NCBI GenBank assembly: GCA_902799685.1
Contig: CADCBO010000021.1
Coordinates: forward strand, 18,759-82,758
Origin: an uncultured Bacteroidales bacterium
GTDB lineage: Bacteria > Bacteroidota > Bacteroidia > Bacteroidales > Bacteroidaceae
Reading direction: 5' to 3'
DNA length: 64,000 nucleotides
Shown: positions 35,402 through 45,152 of the stretch, piece after piece
Layout of the letters: each line of letters opens with the position of its first letter
Numbering within the stretch: the stretch's first letter is position 1
The notes under the pieces: model-generated
Told to the model about the DNA's origin: nothing
Database searches by the model: none
Seen by the model: the letters and a program-made list of their open reading frames with translations, nothing else
Position numbers and translations under genes: made by a program

Positions 35402-36724
35402 TCACAGCTCGAATGAGCTGTTGCGGTAGAATTCCAGCAGGGCTGTATTGAACAGGTACTCGTAACGGTACTTGAGCATGTCGGCCTGTGCCGTTACAAG
35501 TCTGTTCTTGGATTCATTGAATTCCGTGATGCTGGCTTTTCCGCCTTCATATTTTGCCTGCACCAGGTCAAATGACTCCCTGGCACTGACCTGTACAAGT
35601 TCACTGCTCTCATAGCGGCTTTTGGAGGCAACGGCATTATAGTACGCCTGCTGGATCTCTTTGTAGAGCTGTTTCTTTACGTTGTCCAGCTGCATCTGCT
35701 GGTTCATCCGGCCCAACCGGGCGGAGCGCACATTGTTGTGGTTGCTGTTACGTGAGAATATTGGAATATTCAGGTTAAGTCCAATATACTGGCTGAAGTT
35801 GTTCTTTAACTGGTCGGACAACGGATCGGACTGGAACTTGGAAGATGTGTAGTAGTTGGTGCCGGCACCTGCACTCAGCGAGAGAGTGGGGTAGAATCCC
35901 GATTTGGCAATGTCAATGTTCCTGGTGCTTTGCTCAAGACGTATCTCTTCACTCTTTATTGAGGGTTTGATGCCTAGAGCCTGTTCGTAAACACTCTCAG
36001 GACTTTCAGGTATGCTGAACTCCAGTTCATTGGCTTCCGGTGCCATGATATCGAACCCTTCGGGAGACGGAAGTTCCAGCAGCTGGGTGAGAGTAAGGAT
36101 GCTCAGGCTAAGGTTATTCCCGGCTTGCGTCACTGACAGACGGCTCTGTGCAAGGGTGGCTTGTTGTGATGCCACCTCGGCATTGCTGGCCTTACCTGTA
36201 GCGGCCAGTGCGGTCAGACGCTCCACCTGCATGGAGTCTATGGTGACCTGATTACGTGCCACATCCAGTATGCTGCGGTCATATACAATCTGGATGAAGG
36301 CCTGCGCCACCTGTACGCGGACATCGTCCTTGATCCGTTCCAGGTCACTCTTGGCAGCTTCGAGACTGAGCTCAGCCAGCTTGATGTTGCCGGTGATGCG
36401 ATGGCCTGCAAACAGCGTCACGTCAGTGCCTATGTTGAATGATGTACTGGTAGTGTTGGTGTTGTCATATGTGTTGTTGGCCGTCAGACCACGACCGAAC
36501 GACCAGTTCTGTGACGCTCCTGCCGATACGCCCGGCAGACGGTTGCTTAGGGCGGAGTTGTAGTCTATCTCACGGCTTTCGGCACTCAGACCGCTTTGGC
36601 GTATCTGGATGTTGTTCTCAAGAGCGTAGTCTATGCATTGCTGCAGTGTCCAGGTTTCTGTAGCTTGCGCTGTGCCGCATATCAGGAGTGCAGCAAGTGC
36701 TGAAATAATACCTGTAGTTTTCAT
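35402..36724 (-). CDS. TolC-family outer-membrane channel (MacAB operon)
   Basis: This 440-residue outer-membrane efflux channel has signal peptide ending GTAQAT, then 'WTLQQCIDYALENNIQIRQSGLSAESREIDYNSALSNRLPGVSAG', the typical TolC start. Two long coiled-coil halves follow, with 'YEGGKASITEFNESKNRLVTAQADMLKYRYEYLFN' near the end. It ends the minus-strand operon after ATPase, two permeases and adaptor; the gap to the adaptor stop is 33 nt. It is the second TolC homologue in this window, so the two pumps have separate channels. Confidence 0.94.
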   Translation of the reverse strand: MKTTGIISALAALLICGTAQATETWTLQQCIDYALENNIQIRQSGLSAESREIDYNSALSNRLPGVSAGASQNWSFGRGLTANNTYDNTNTTSTSFNIGTDVTLFAGHRITGNIKLAELSLEAAKSDLERIKDDVRVQVAQAFIQIVYDRSILDVARNQVTIDSMQVERLTALAATGKASNAEVASQQATLAQSRLSVTQAGNNLSLSILTLTQLLELPSPEGFDIMAPEANELEFSIPESPESVYEQALGIKPSIKSEEIRLEQSTRNIDIAKSGFYPTLSLSAGAGTNYYTSSKFQSDPLSDQLKNNFSQYIGLNLNIPIFSRNSNHNNVRSARLGRMNQQMQLDNVKKQLYKEIQQAYYNAVASKSRYESSELVQVSARESFDLVQAKYEGGKASITEFNESKNRLVTAQADMLKYRYEYLFNTALLEFYRNSSFEL

Positions 36725-36757
36725 AATCCCTCTGTTTATATGATTTAGTACTATGGA

Positions 36758-37903
36758 TTATTCTTCAGTCTCCTGATTCTTTGTATCCTCCGATTCCGGT
36801 GTCTCTGCAGTCTCATCCTCGATGATGCGTGGACCGCGAACCACATCGCCCTGGGCCAGTCCCTGCTTGATCTCTATGTTCACGCCGTCGCTAAGTCCCG
36901 TGGTAACCTTGGTCTTGGTGTAAGTTCCGTCTTCGGCCTTCTTGTAAACGTAAGGCTCGTTCTTTACGAATTCAAGTGCGCTCTCGGGTACGCTCAGTAC
37001 GCTGTCGGCTTTCTCCAATTCAATCTGGGCGTTGGCACTGTAACCGGAGCGGATGGTGTGCTCCGAGTCAACCTTGACGGCAGCCTTTACCTTGAACTGA
37101 TTTGCTCCGTTGCTCTCGACAGCCTTAGGTGAAATGTACTCCAGACTAGCATCGAATGTATAGTCGCGCAAGGCACCGATGGTTATGGTCAGGGGCATTC
37201 CCTCATAGAGTGAGCCCACCTCAGTCTCGTCAATCTGGCCCTCAAAAATAAGGTCACTCATGTTGGCTACGGTTGCCACGGTGGTTCCGTCGTTCAGGGT
37301 GTTGGCCTGGATTACAGAATTACCTACCTTGACAGGTATATCAAGGATGAGTCCGGTAATTGTAGAACGTATCAGGGTAGAGCTTGAGGTGGCGTTCTTG
37401 GATGATACGCCGTCGCGGATTACCTCAAGCGACTCCTGTGATGCTGCATACTCCTCCTTTGCCTGATTGAGCTGCTGCTCAACTTTTTCATACTCCTCGG
37501 CGCTGATAAGGTTCTTTTCAAAGAGGGCCTTCTCTCGGTCAAAGTTGGTCTGTGCCTGCTTGAGATTTATTTCCGACAGGCGTACGCGGCTCTGGGCTGC
37601 AGAGAGGGAATTCATGTCGGGGATGACGGTAAGGCGTGCTATAACCTCGCCTTTCTGGACCATTTGGCCGGCCTCCTTGAATATTTCGGCTATGATACCG
37701 TTTATCTGGGGCTTGATATTTACCTCATTGCGCGGCACAATCTTTCCGGTAAGCACGGTGGTACGTGCTATATCCTGCTTTGCGGCAGTGAGTTCCTGAT
37801 AGCGGATCTCCTGAGGTTTTGATTTCTTGTAAAGGAATACGAATGTTCCTGCAAACACTGCTACGATGAGTACTACTACGATGTACTTGATTACTTTTTT
37901 CAT
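36758..37903 (-). CDS. MacA-type periplasmic adaptor
   Basis: This 381-residue HlyD/MacA membrane-fusion protein has a single N-terminal helix (YIVVVLIVAVFAGTFVFLY), the lipoyl half 'IKPQINGIIAEIFKEAGQMVQKGEVIARL', a long coiled-coil hairpin (about 95-165), the second lipoyl half 'IRSTITGLILDIPVKVGNSV' and a barrel domain. The C-terminal tail is acidic (residues about 360-381), an addition beyond the usual fold. It works with the ATPase/permease of the same operon and the TolC channel. Substrate unknown. Confidence 0.94.
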   Translation of the reverse strand: MKKVIKYIVVVLIVAVFAGTFVFLYKKSKPQEIRYQELTAAKQDIARTTVLTGKIVPRNEVNIKPQINGIIAEIFKEAGQMVQKGEVIARLTVIPDMNSLSAAQSRVRLSEINLKQAQTNFDREKALFEKNLISAEEYEKVEQQLNQAKEEYAASQESLEVIRDGVSSKNATSSSTLIRSTITGLILDIPVKVGNSVIQANTLNDGTTVATVANMSDLIFEGQIDETEVGSLYEGMPLTITIGALRDYTFDASLEYISPKAVESNGANQFKVKAAVKVDSEHTIRSGYSANAQIELEKADSVLSVPESALEFVKNEPYVYKKAEDGTYTKTKVTTGLSDGVNIEIKQGLAQGDVVRGPRIIEDETAETPESEDTKNQETEE

Positions 37904-37932
37904 ATCTGTTTTTATTTTTTGTTTCCTATTTG

Positions 37933-39165
37933 TTATTCGTCACGCATTGCATCAACCGGTTTTACGGCCATTGCCCTGAGGGCGGGGGCGAGTCCGGCCA
38001 GAGCTCCCAATACCGCAAGCAGCAGTGTTGCAATCACGGCGGTGTTGAATGATATCTGGAACTGTGTCGCGCCGCCTGTGGCTGACTCGAATATGTTGAG
38101 CAGGAATACCGCAAACACTATTCCTGCGCTTCCGGCTGCCAGCGTCAGGGCTATGCTCTCAGTCATTATCTGTGTCAGGATCTCGCCCGGCATTGCACCT
38201 ATGGCGCGGCGTATGCCTATCTCAATGGTGCGCTCCTTTACGGTTACCATCATGATGTTGCTTACTCCTATGCAGCCTGCCATCAGGGTTCCCAGGCCAA
38301 CCAGCCATATCATGAAGTTGAGTCCGCGGAACAGGTTATCCACTATCATGAATATCTCTTCGGTGTTGAGAACCTGCATGGCCTCGCTGTCATCCGGGTC
38401 AAACGAGTGCTGACGGGCCATAATGGAGCGTATGCGGGGCTCCAGAGCGCTGGTGTGAATACCTCCCTTGGCGGTAAGGCATATTATGTCAACTATGTTA
38501 CCGCGGTTGTAGATGGTTGCGGCTAGCGTCTCGGGAATCATGAGCGAATAACTGGAACTGCTGTTGATGCTCAGGTTGCTCGAAGACATATCCACTCCTA
38601 CAATCTGGAAATAAATGTCGCCTGACTTTATGAATTTGCCGCAGGGGTCACCACCATCGGGGAAGAGCTGCTGGTATATTCGTCTTCCTATGACGCATAC
38701 CTTACGTTCCATCATGATGTCGGTCTGGTTAAGATAGCGTCCGTAGCGCATCTTGGGCTGTTCTATCTTGCAGTAGTCTGCACTGACACCCTTGATGGCA
38801 GCAGATGTGGAGTATTCTCCGTATTCGACTGAGTTGCCCCATCCGCTTATCATGGGTGATACTACGTCAAGCTCGGGAATCATCTGCTTGAGTCGTTCTA
38901 TATCGGTGCGGGTAAAGTTCCAGTAACGGCCCTCGGGAAGTCCCTTGTAGGGTTTTGAGGTGTTGGACGATATCAGTACCATAGTGTTGGTGGCAAATCC
39001 GCCGAAGTTCTCCTCCAGAAGGCCCTTGAGTCCCTGTCCGCCGCCAATCATGAAGAGCAGCATAAAGAGGCCCCAGAATACTCCGAATCCGGTAAGTATG
39101 GTACGGCGTCTGTTACGTGTCAATGAATCGGCCGTCTCACGGAATGAATCTATATCGAATCTCAT
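37933..39165 (-). CDS. MacB-type permease subunit 2 (FtsX domain)
   Basis: This ABC permease has a MacB periplasmic core domain and a C-terminal FtsX domain; four membrane helices are visible (about 25-45, 285-310, 335-360, 375-400). The start ATG at 39165 (MRFDIDSFRETADSL) is chosen because the longer frame would begin with TTG inside a heptamer repeat. 'KERTIEIGIRRAIGA' is the typical cytoplasmic loop. Length is about 410 aa. It lies after the first permease, so the two probably form a heterodimer with one ATPase. The repeat at 39166-39190 occupies its leader. Confidence 0.93.
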   Translation of the reverse strand: MRFDIDSFRETADSLTRNRRRTILTGFGVFWGLFMLLFMIGGGQGLKGLLEENFGGFATNTMVLISSNTSKPYKGLPEGRYWNFTRTDIERLKQMIPELDVVSPMISGWGNSVEYGEYSTSAAIKGVSADYCKIEQPKMRYGRYLNQTDIMMERKVCVIGRRIYQQLFPDGGDPCGKFIKSGDIYFQIVGVDMSSSNLSINSSSSYSLMIPETLAATIYNRGNIVDIICLTAKGGIHTSALEPRIRSIMARQHSFDPDDSEAMQVLNTEEIFMIVDNLFRGLNFMIWLVGLGTLMAGCIGVSNIMMVTVKERTIEIGIRRAIGAMPGEILTQIMTESIALTLAAGSAGIVFAVFLLNIFESATGGATQFQISFNTAVIATLLLAVLGALAGLAPALRAMAVKPVDAMRDE

Positions 39166-39190
39166 AATTCTCAATTCTCAATTCTCAATT
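39166..39190 (-). repeat. Heptamer tandem repeat, copy E
   Basis: Three full units between the two permease genes. On the minus strand it reads (AATTGAG)n, starting a few nt after the stop of the first permease (39194-39196) and ending at the ATG of the second. Confidence 0.88.
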
Positions 39191-39193
39191 ATG

Positions 39194-40510
39194 TCACTTC
39201 GTTCCATGATTCTTGTCGCGACTCGGGATAGAAAGTAAACTTTCTCTCCTCTCGCTGCTCCAAGAATGTCTTACGCGCGCAGCTTTCACAGCCGGGAAAA
39301 GTCCTGCTATTGTGCCTGCAATGACCAGTACTACTGTTGATTTTATTGCCTCACTCATTCCTACGGTAGGATTGATAAGGAGACGGATGCTCTGTCCGAA
39401 CACATCCATAGATTCCTGACCTAAGGTCTGGTCCATGATGATGCATGCAATCATGCCCAACACCATTCCTATATACCCGAACAGTGCGGTGATGCCTATG
39501 CTCTCGGCTATTATCAGCTTTGTTATGTTCCAGGGGCTGGCGCCTATAGCCTTGCGTATCCCGAACTCATGGGTTCGCTCCTTGACGGTTATCAGCATGA
39601 TGTTGCTAACGCCTACAATGCCTCCCAGCAGGGTGAATAGTCCTACTATCCAGAGTCCGGTGTTAAGGTACTTGCGGCCCTTGTTCATCTGCATGTTCTG
39701 GGTGAACTGGTTCCAGATGTAGTAGGCGCTCTCGTCATCGGGGGCGGCGTGATGGCGGCTGTTGAGTATCTGCTTAAGCCGTGCCTCAAAGGCATCGTTC
39801 TCCTCCTCGGTCTCAAGTCCGTTGAATGTGAAGGCAATCAGGTCCAGGTCACTGTTAATGCCGAATATGGTCTTGGCGGTAGTGTAGGGTATATGAAGGT
39901 CGCGGTCATCGCGGTTCTCGTCTGCGTGGCGCACACCTACTATGGTGAACATCAGATTGCCCACTTTGACCTTCTTGCCGATGATAGCTTTATAATCGGT
40001 GCTACCTTCCAGCAGGTTCTTGGCCAGCAGGTGTGTTATGACTACAACCTTACGTTTCCCGGCTATATCCAGGTTGTTTATGAACCGGCCTGCAAGTATG
40101 TCGATGTGGTTCATCTGGACCTGTCCGGGGAATGTTCCGTTCAGGCTCATGTTGATGAGATACTTTTTCTTGTAGTTCAGGGTGAATCCGCTGCGTGAGA
40201 CCGATGTGGTTACCTGGTCTATTATGTCGGGGAACTGGCGTGCCAGCAGGTTCATGTCCTGCTCATTGAGGGTCATATAGCGTCCCTTCTTGTAACCCTT
40301 GTAGGGCTGTGAGGTGACGCTGGGGTATATTTCCATGGTGTTGGTGGCAAAGCCCTCACTATCCTGGTTGAAGGAGTTCATGAGTCCGTTGCCGGCACCA
40401 AGCAGCACGATGATCATGAAGATGCCCCATGCTACCGAAAACCCGGTCAGGCTGGTGCGCAGTTTATTGCGCCTTATGCTCTCCCATATTTCTGTTAAAA
40501 GGTCATGCAT
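39194..40510 (-). CDS. MacB-type permease subunit 1 (FtsX domain)
   Basis: This 438-residue ABC permease has an N-terminal helix (about 20-45), the MacB periplasmic core and a C-terminal FtsX domain with three helices. 'KERTHEFGIRKAIGASPWNI' is the same loop as in the second permease. The ATPase gene ends 5 nt upstream (40515), so the genes are coupled. With the second permease (37933-39165) it gives a two-permease MacB-like complex, unlike Escherichia MacB, in which ATPase and permease are one chain. Confidence 0.93.
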   Translation of the reverse strand: MHDLLTEIWESIRRNKLRTSLTGFSVAWGIFMIIVLLGAGNGLMNSFNQDSEGFATNTMEIYPSVTSQPYKGYKKGRYMTLNEQDMNLLARQFPDIIDQVTTSVSRSGFTLNYKKKYLINMSLNGTFPGQVQMNHIDILAGRFINNLDIAGKRKVVVITHLLAKNLLEGSTDYKAIIGKKVKVGNLMFTIVGVRHADENRDDRDLHIPYTTAKTIFGINSDLDLIAFTFNGLETEEENDAFEARLKQILNSRHHAAPDDESAYYIWNQFTQNMQMNKGRKYLNTGLWIVGLFTLLGGIVGVSNIMLITVKERTHEFGIRKAIGASPWNITKLIIAESIGITALFGYIGMVLGMIACIIMDQTLGQESMDVFGQSIRLLINPTVGMSEAIKSTVVLVIAGTIAGLFPAVKAARVRHSWSSERRESLLSIPSRDKNHGTK

Positions 40511-40514
40511 GGTT

Positions 40515-41237
40515 TTACTTCATTATGGTAGTTGTTCCGAATGCTGATGAGTTGTGCTCTGTGTTATCCTCAATCTGGCCGATGATGCCGTCCTTGATGT
40601 GGATGATGCGGTTGGTGCAGTTGGCTACGCCGCTTTCATGTGTCACCACTACTATGGTGATGCCCTCCTCACGGTTAAGACGGCTTAGAAGCTCCATAAC
40701 CTCGACCGATGTCTTTGAGTCAAGCGCACCGGTGGGCTCGTCGGCCAGGATTATCTGAGGTTTGGTAATGAGTGCACGTGCTATGGCTACGCGCTGTTTC
40801 TGTCCACCGGACATTTCGTTGGGGTAGTGGGTTGCCCAATCCTTAAGGCCTAGACGGTCCAGGTATTCCATTGCCATCTGATGGCGCTGGCGGCGTCCTA
40901 CGCCCTGATAGAAAAGGGGCAACTCCACATTCTCAACGGCGGTCTTGAAGGAGATGAGATTGAATGACTGGAAGATGAATCCAATCATGCGGTTACGGTA
41001 GTCAGCAGCCTGACGCTCAGTCAGGTTCTTGATGAGCTTGCCGTCCAGGTAATACTGACCGGTATCATAATTGTCAAGGATTCCCAATATATTAAGTAAG
41101 GTGGATTTACCAGAGCCCGATGCTCCCATGATTGATACGAACTCACCACGCTCAATGCCCAGGTCTATTCCCTTGAGTACATGCAGCGGCTGTCCGCCCG
41201 TGTAAGTCTTGTTTATGTCTTTAAGCTCTATCAGCAT
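40515..41237 (-). CDS. MacB-type ABC transporter ATPase
   Basis: This 240-residue ATP-binding protein is the first gene of the operon. Walker A is GASGSGKST (38-46), the signature is MSGGQKQR, and Walker B is IILADEPTGALD, with the switch His in 'VVVTHE'. This matches the LolD/MacB type. The C-terminal end (HNSSAFGTTTIMK) is unusual but short. It energises the two FtsX-type permeases of the operon. A consensus promoter lies upstream. Confidence 0.95.
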   Translation of the reverse strand: MLIELKDINKTYTGGQPLHVLKGIDLGIERGEFVSIMGASGSGKSTLLNILGILDNYDTGQYYLDGKLIKNLTERQAADYRNRMIGFIFQSFNLISFKTAVENVELPLFYQGVGRRQRHQMAMEYLDRLGLKDWATHYPNEMSGGQKQRVAIARALITKPQIILADEPTGALDSKTSVEVMELLSRLNREEGITIVVVTHESGVANCTNRIIHIKDGIIGQIEDNTEHNSSAFGTTTIMK

Positions 41238-41292
41238 ATTCTGGATAAGTATTATGTCGTTAAAATTAGTGTCTTAGTTTATTAGTACACCG

Positions 41293-41323
41293 CAAAGGTA
41301 AATCGTTGTTTTGTAACTGCAAT
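41293..41323 (-). promoter_or_regulatory. Promoter of the MacAB-type operon
   Basis: On the minus strand ATTG (41320-41323), 19 nt, TACCTTTG (41293-41300), a full -7 match at ideal spacing. The leader would be about 50 nt. Confidence 0.7.
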
Positions 41324-41421
41324 GGGTTCAGGACTATATTAACATTATTTTGTATTCATAAGTTTGACGCTAACTTGACGCAGTAACTACGGATTTGTTA
41401 GGCTGAATGGTCCAAAAACAT

Positions 41422-41452
41422 TTTTATTTAAACTTCTTTAAGCTTATATTTG
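41422..41452 (+). promoter_or_regulatory. Promoter of the fimbrillin-like/C10 pair
   Basis: TTTT (41422-41425), 19 nt, TATATTTG (41445-41452): full -7 and 3 of 4 at -33. The start codon at 41486 is 33 nt downstream. The 248-nt gap (41238-41485) holds two divergent promoters and nothing else that I see. Confidence 0.65.
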
Positions 41453-41485
41453 CAGTCGGACTTATTATATTCACGTTCATTTGAT

Positions 41486-43273
41486 ATGAATCACAAGATA
41501 TTGTCGCTGTTTTTCTTCCTGTGCAGCCTGCTTTTATGCTGTTGCCAGGACGAGCCTAAGTACGGCTCTCCCGTATCCGTAAAGGTTTACGGCATTACGG
41601 GTAATACCGCTTTGGATCCTGAACTTATGTTGGGATTGTTTGCTGACGGACCTATAGGAGCCGACAATGTACCTTTCACGGTTTCACCTAACGGGACGCT
41701 GCTGACAAATGAACAGGTGCGATGGGGATTTGACCAGTCCAGTGCCTCACGCTTTTTTGCTTATGCCCCGTATGATGAGTCGTTTACGGGTCAGGAATCG
41801 GTGACAGTCAATATCCCTTCGGATCAGAGTACCGCAGAGAAAATGCTTAAAGGGAACCTCCTTACCGCAGTCTCATCGGGAGTACCGGGAGATGGCGGCG
41901 TGATACTCAGGCTGCAACATGCCATGAGCGCGATGACTGTCTCTTTTGATAACCGTTCGGGTCATGAGATAACATCGGTGACTGTGTCCGGGTTCATGAT
42001 GTCGTGCAGTCTGAATATGGTGACCGGTATCCTCTCCGCAACCGGCGACAAGCGCCTGATTACCCCATTGCGCTCGCCTTATGATGTGAGTACATTCGGT
42101 TTCATATATCCGCCGCAGGATGTAACGCCGGTGTTTGACGTGACTCTGTCGTCGGGAAAGACATTGGCTTTCACTTTTGACAACTATTGTCATGAGTATC
42201 AGGGCAAGACCATAAAATTGAAGATACAGATAGATGAATCCACTCCCGATGTCAACATACTGCCTTTGAGCGGAGTCAATATAGGGCAATGGAATACCAA
42301 CGGAATCCCTGAGTTCCCCATCTCTTCGCCATACATAAATCTTTCAGGACTTAAGTATGTAGAGCCAGACAGGAATGCTGACAATTTCTTCTCGGCATAT
42401 CTTGAAAAGGTAACGGTGACTGCGGTGGACCGTACCAGCCCCGATGTTCTGGGAGTAGTGCTTGAGGATGAGAGCAAGGCTATCCATGTGTGGACTCATC
42501 CCGAATGCAGGCTTGAAACGGGTAATACCATAGTCGGACCTGTTTTGGGACTTATGGAAAAACCGTCTGCAGACGAATTTCATATTTCATATTTCTATAC
42601 AGAATACGCAACTGTGGGCAAGACTGACAGCCTGCCGTGCACACAGGGCAGTTTCAGTGCCGTTGCCGATAAGATGGATGATTGGGAATACCGCAGGATG
42701 GAATTCAGGGATGTTGTGCTTAAGGAGCGTTTCACGAACGGCCTTGCTGTGTTCATGCAGGATTCTACAGCGGTAAACGTAATCTGTCCGGGAGTGGAGA
42801 CGGAGCTTGCCGAGGGCGTAAGAGGTAATCTGACAGGGTTCCCGGTACGTTCGGGATCGGACATAATGATTATGGTATATGATGCAGGTCAGTTCGGGGC
42901 TTTTGCCAAGACTCCTGCCGATAACGCGTTCTGCAGGGCAAGCGCGTACGGATTGTATGATATCTCCGCTCAGGATACAGCCATAAGGTTGTTGAACGGC
43001 CGGGATGATGATATCCAGTACTCCGTAAGACGGTATGCCAACGGACGTTCCCTGCAACTGGCCGATACCCGTAACTCCGTGGTACATTATTTCTATGTAT
43101 ATGACTGTCCGGACACTCCTGTCACAGGACATTATTATAAGGTGGCCTTCAATGTATCGGGAGAGACAGGTTTAAGAGGTTCTACAATGTATATGGAGTG
43201 TGTTAAGGTAGAAGACGGTTCAGCCTGGCTGGTTGACAGGACAGGCACAAATGGTTTGATATTGGCGCTATGA
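41486..43273 (+). CDS. Fimbrillin-like lipoprotein with C-terminal OB-like region
   Basis: This 595-residue lipoprotein starts at ATG 41486 with signal MNHKILSLFFFLCSLLLCC, and the lipobox cysteine is in LLLCCCQ (C18-C20). The N-terminal half resembles the fimbrillin (Mfa/FimA-like) fold: 'RFFAYAPYDES', 'GVILRLQHAMSAMTVSFDNRSG', 'FGFIYPPQDV'. The second half (about 300-595) has two similar OB-like beta modules ('YVEPDRNADNFFSAYLEKVTV', 'VLKERFTNGLAVFMQDSTAVNV'). The function is unknown; surface adhesin or partner of the protease is inferred. Its stop overlaps the C10 start (ATGA), so the pair is translated together. Confidence 0.85.
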   Translation: MNHKILSLFFFLCSLLLCCCQDEPKYGSPVSVKVYGITGNTALDPELMLGLFADGPIGADNVPFTVSPNGTLLTNEQVRWGFDQSSASRFFAYAPYDESFTGQESVTVNIPSDQSTAEKMLKGNLLTAVSSGVPGDGGVILRLQHAMSAMTVSFDNRSGHEITSVTVSGFMMSCSLNMVTGILSATGDKRLITPLRSPYDVSTFGFIYPPQDVTPVFDVTLSSGKTLAFTFDNYCHEYQGKTIKLKIQIDESTPDVNILPLSGVNIGQWNTNGIPEFPISSPYINLSGLKYVEPDRNADNFFSAYLEKVTVTAVDRTSPDVLGVVLEDESKAIHVWTHPECRLETGNTIVGPVLGLMEKPSADEFHISYFYTEYATVGKTDSLPCTQGSFSAVADKMDDWEYRRMEFRDVVLKERFTNGLAVFMQDSTAVNVICPGVETELAEGVRGNLTGFPVRSGSDIMIMVYDAGQFGAFAKTPADNAFCRASAYGLYDISAQDTAIRLLNGRDDDIQYSVRRYANGRSLQLADTRNSVVHYFYVYDCPDTPVTGHYYKVAFNVSGETGLRGSTMYMECVKVEDGSAWLVDRTGTNGLILAL

Positions 43274-45057
43274 GAAAGCTGGTTTATGTCTGTGTGTTAG
43301 TTTGGGCTGTTGCTCTGTCTGCAAGAGCTGAACATGTAAGACCTGAGGCCGCAGCACAGTTTGCCCGTGGAGTGTTGGGGATGAAAGAGCTTCCTACACC
43401 GGATAACACCGGTTCCTTAAGGGCGGCGGGGCGTGACGGCGCGGCATCGGAACCGGAGTATTATGTGTTCAACAACCCGGAAGGTGGATGGGCCATAATA
43501 TCCGCATACGATTGTGTGACTCCGGTTCTGGCTTATTCTCCTCAGGGTTCATTTTCCGTATCCGATATGCCGGAGAACGTGAGTTGGTGGATGGAAGGAG
43601 TGTCGCGTACCATTAGTGACATCCGCGACTCCGGGATGGAAGTGCCTGCCTCTGTGAGGGAGGCTTGGAGTTCATTGCAATCCTTGCCGGCACCACGTGG
43701 CGGGCAAAGCAAAGTCATAGAGACCGCACAATGGGATCAGGGCGAGCCGTACAACAACTATTGCCCGGTTGTGAGCGGGGAGAACAGGCGCGCCCAAACC
43801 GGATGCGTGGCTACCGCGATGGCTATTATATGCCGTTATAACCGTTGGCCGGCAAACGGAAAGGGTGTAATAGGCGGTTATACAACCGATACATACAAGA
43901 CTTATATTCCTCCGTATTCAATAGATTCCCATTATTATGACTGGGACAGCATGCCTTTGACCGATGGCGGGAATAAAAAAACGGGCTGGAATTCGCGTAA
44001 TATGGACCAGGTGGCTCAACTGATGCATGACTGCGGTGTTATGGTCAGGATGGACTATACGTTCCAGGAAGGTTCAGGAGCATACGATCAGCTTGTTACT
44101 GATGCTTTCAAGTCACATCTGTCATATTCTGATGCAGCAACTCAGATTAGCAGGTCGGCATATAATCTGGATGAATGGTTCGGGATTATAATGAGAGAGA
44201 TTGACGCCCAAAGGCTGGTGTTCTATAGCGGTAGCGGAAGTGCGGGGGGGCACGCGTTCGTGTGCGACGGATATGATACGGACGGTACCAAGCTTCATTT
44301 CAACTGGGGATGGGGCGGAACCTTTAACGGATTCTTCTACCCTTTGCCCGAACTGTCATTGCCTAACGGATGGTCTTTTCCTGATAACCAGAGTGCGCTC
44401 ATTGGGCTGGCTGCCGATACTGCTACAGTGGATATAGTGGTGAACCCCCGTCTGTCATGCGTGGGACGTAACGGATTCATGGGCATGGAGCCGGTTACTC
44501 CAGCCGATATGACAGCCGGTCAGGAAGTAAGTTTCAGGATTGGCTATCTGTTGAACAATGAACCCTATGCCGTGAACTGCAGTTTCAAGGTATGCCTTAT
44601 GGATTCGTCAGGAACGGTCAGACAGGAGGGTTGGACTGTAAACTCTGTGATACCGGCGTCCAACAGTTATTATTACAAACTGGAAACAGAAAGGACGATC
44701 CTGTCGGTCACTCCGGCGCTGACCGATTACTTCAGGCTTTTCATCAGGGAAAGTGACGGTAACTGGACCCCCATGGAAGGCGACCGTGACGTTATGCCGG
44801 ATGTGGAAGACATCCGCTGCGGTGTAACCCCTGATCCTGTCATCCTGATTCCTGATGATTGTCATGCCGGTATGGTCATAAAACCGGAGTTGTCATTAGG
44901 GTACAAGCGTGTCACGGAAGTGGAGTGGAGTGTTAACGGTAGTGTGTCTGGTGATGCCCGGACTGAACTGAATGCGGGCAGGAACGTAATACGTGCCGAT
45001 GTGAAATACCTGGACGGTTCCGCAGGCTCCATATTCAGGATAGTGACAGTAGAATAA
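43270..45057 (+). CDS. C10 family cysteine protease (streptopain type)
   Basis: This 595-residue secreted protease has a signal peptide (ALSARA), then a Spi-type propeptide region ('YYVFNNPEGGWAIISAYDCVTPVLAYSPQGSFSV') up to about residue 150, then the papain-like domain. The catalytic residues are C179 (QTGCVATAMA) and H328 (GGHAFVCDGYD); 'LHFNWGWGGTFNGFF' supplies the oxyanion/Trp motif. Residues about 400-595 are beta-rich (Ig-like) and extend the protein beyond SpeB. B. fragilis has related Bfp proteases. The gene is coupled to the lipoprotein upstream. Maturation is probably by propeptide cleavage. Confidence 0.93.
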   Translation: MRKLVYVCVLVWAVALSARAEHVRPEAAAQFARGVLGMKELPTPDNTGSLRAAGRDGAASEPEYYVFNNPEGGWAIISAYDCVTPVLAYSPQGSFSVSDMPENVSWWMEGVSRTISDIRDSGMEVPASVREAWSSLQSLPAPRGGQSKVIETAQWDQGEPYNNYCPVVSGENRRAQTGCVATAMAIICRYNRWPANGKGVIGGYTTDTYKTYIPPYSIDSHYYDWDSMPLTDGGNKKTGWNSRNMDQVAQLMHDCGVMVRMDYTFQEGSGAYDQLVTDAFKSHLSYSDAATQISRSAYNLDEWFGIIMREIDAQRLVFYSGSGSAGGHAFVCDGYDTDGTKLHFNWGWGGTFNGFFYPLPELSLPNGWSFPDNQSALIGLAADTATVDIVVNPRLSCVGRNGFMGMEPVTPADMTAGQEVSFRIGYLLNNEPYAVNCSFKVCLMDSSGTVRQEGWTVNSVIPASNSYYYKLETERTILSVTPALTDYFRLFIRESDGNWTPMEGDRDVMPDVEDIRCGVTPDPVILIPDDCHAGMVIKPELSLGYKRVTEVEWSVNGSVSGDARTELNAGRNVIRADVKYLDGSAGSIFRIVTVE

Positions 45058-45152
45058 TCTTTTTGGTCAGGATATTCCCTTCATGTCTTTTTTTTATGTA
45101 ATTTGCGGAAAATTTTAGAATGATAATCCGAATACTAACAACTTATAAACTT

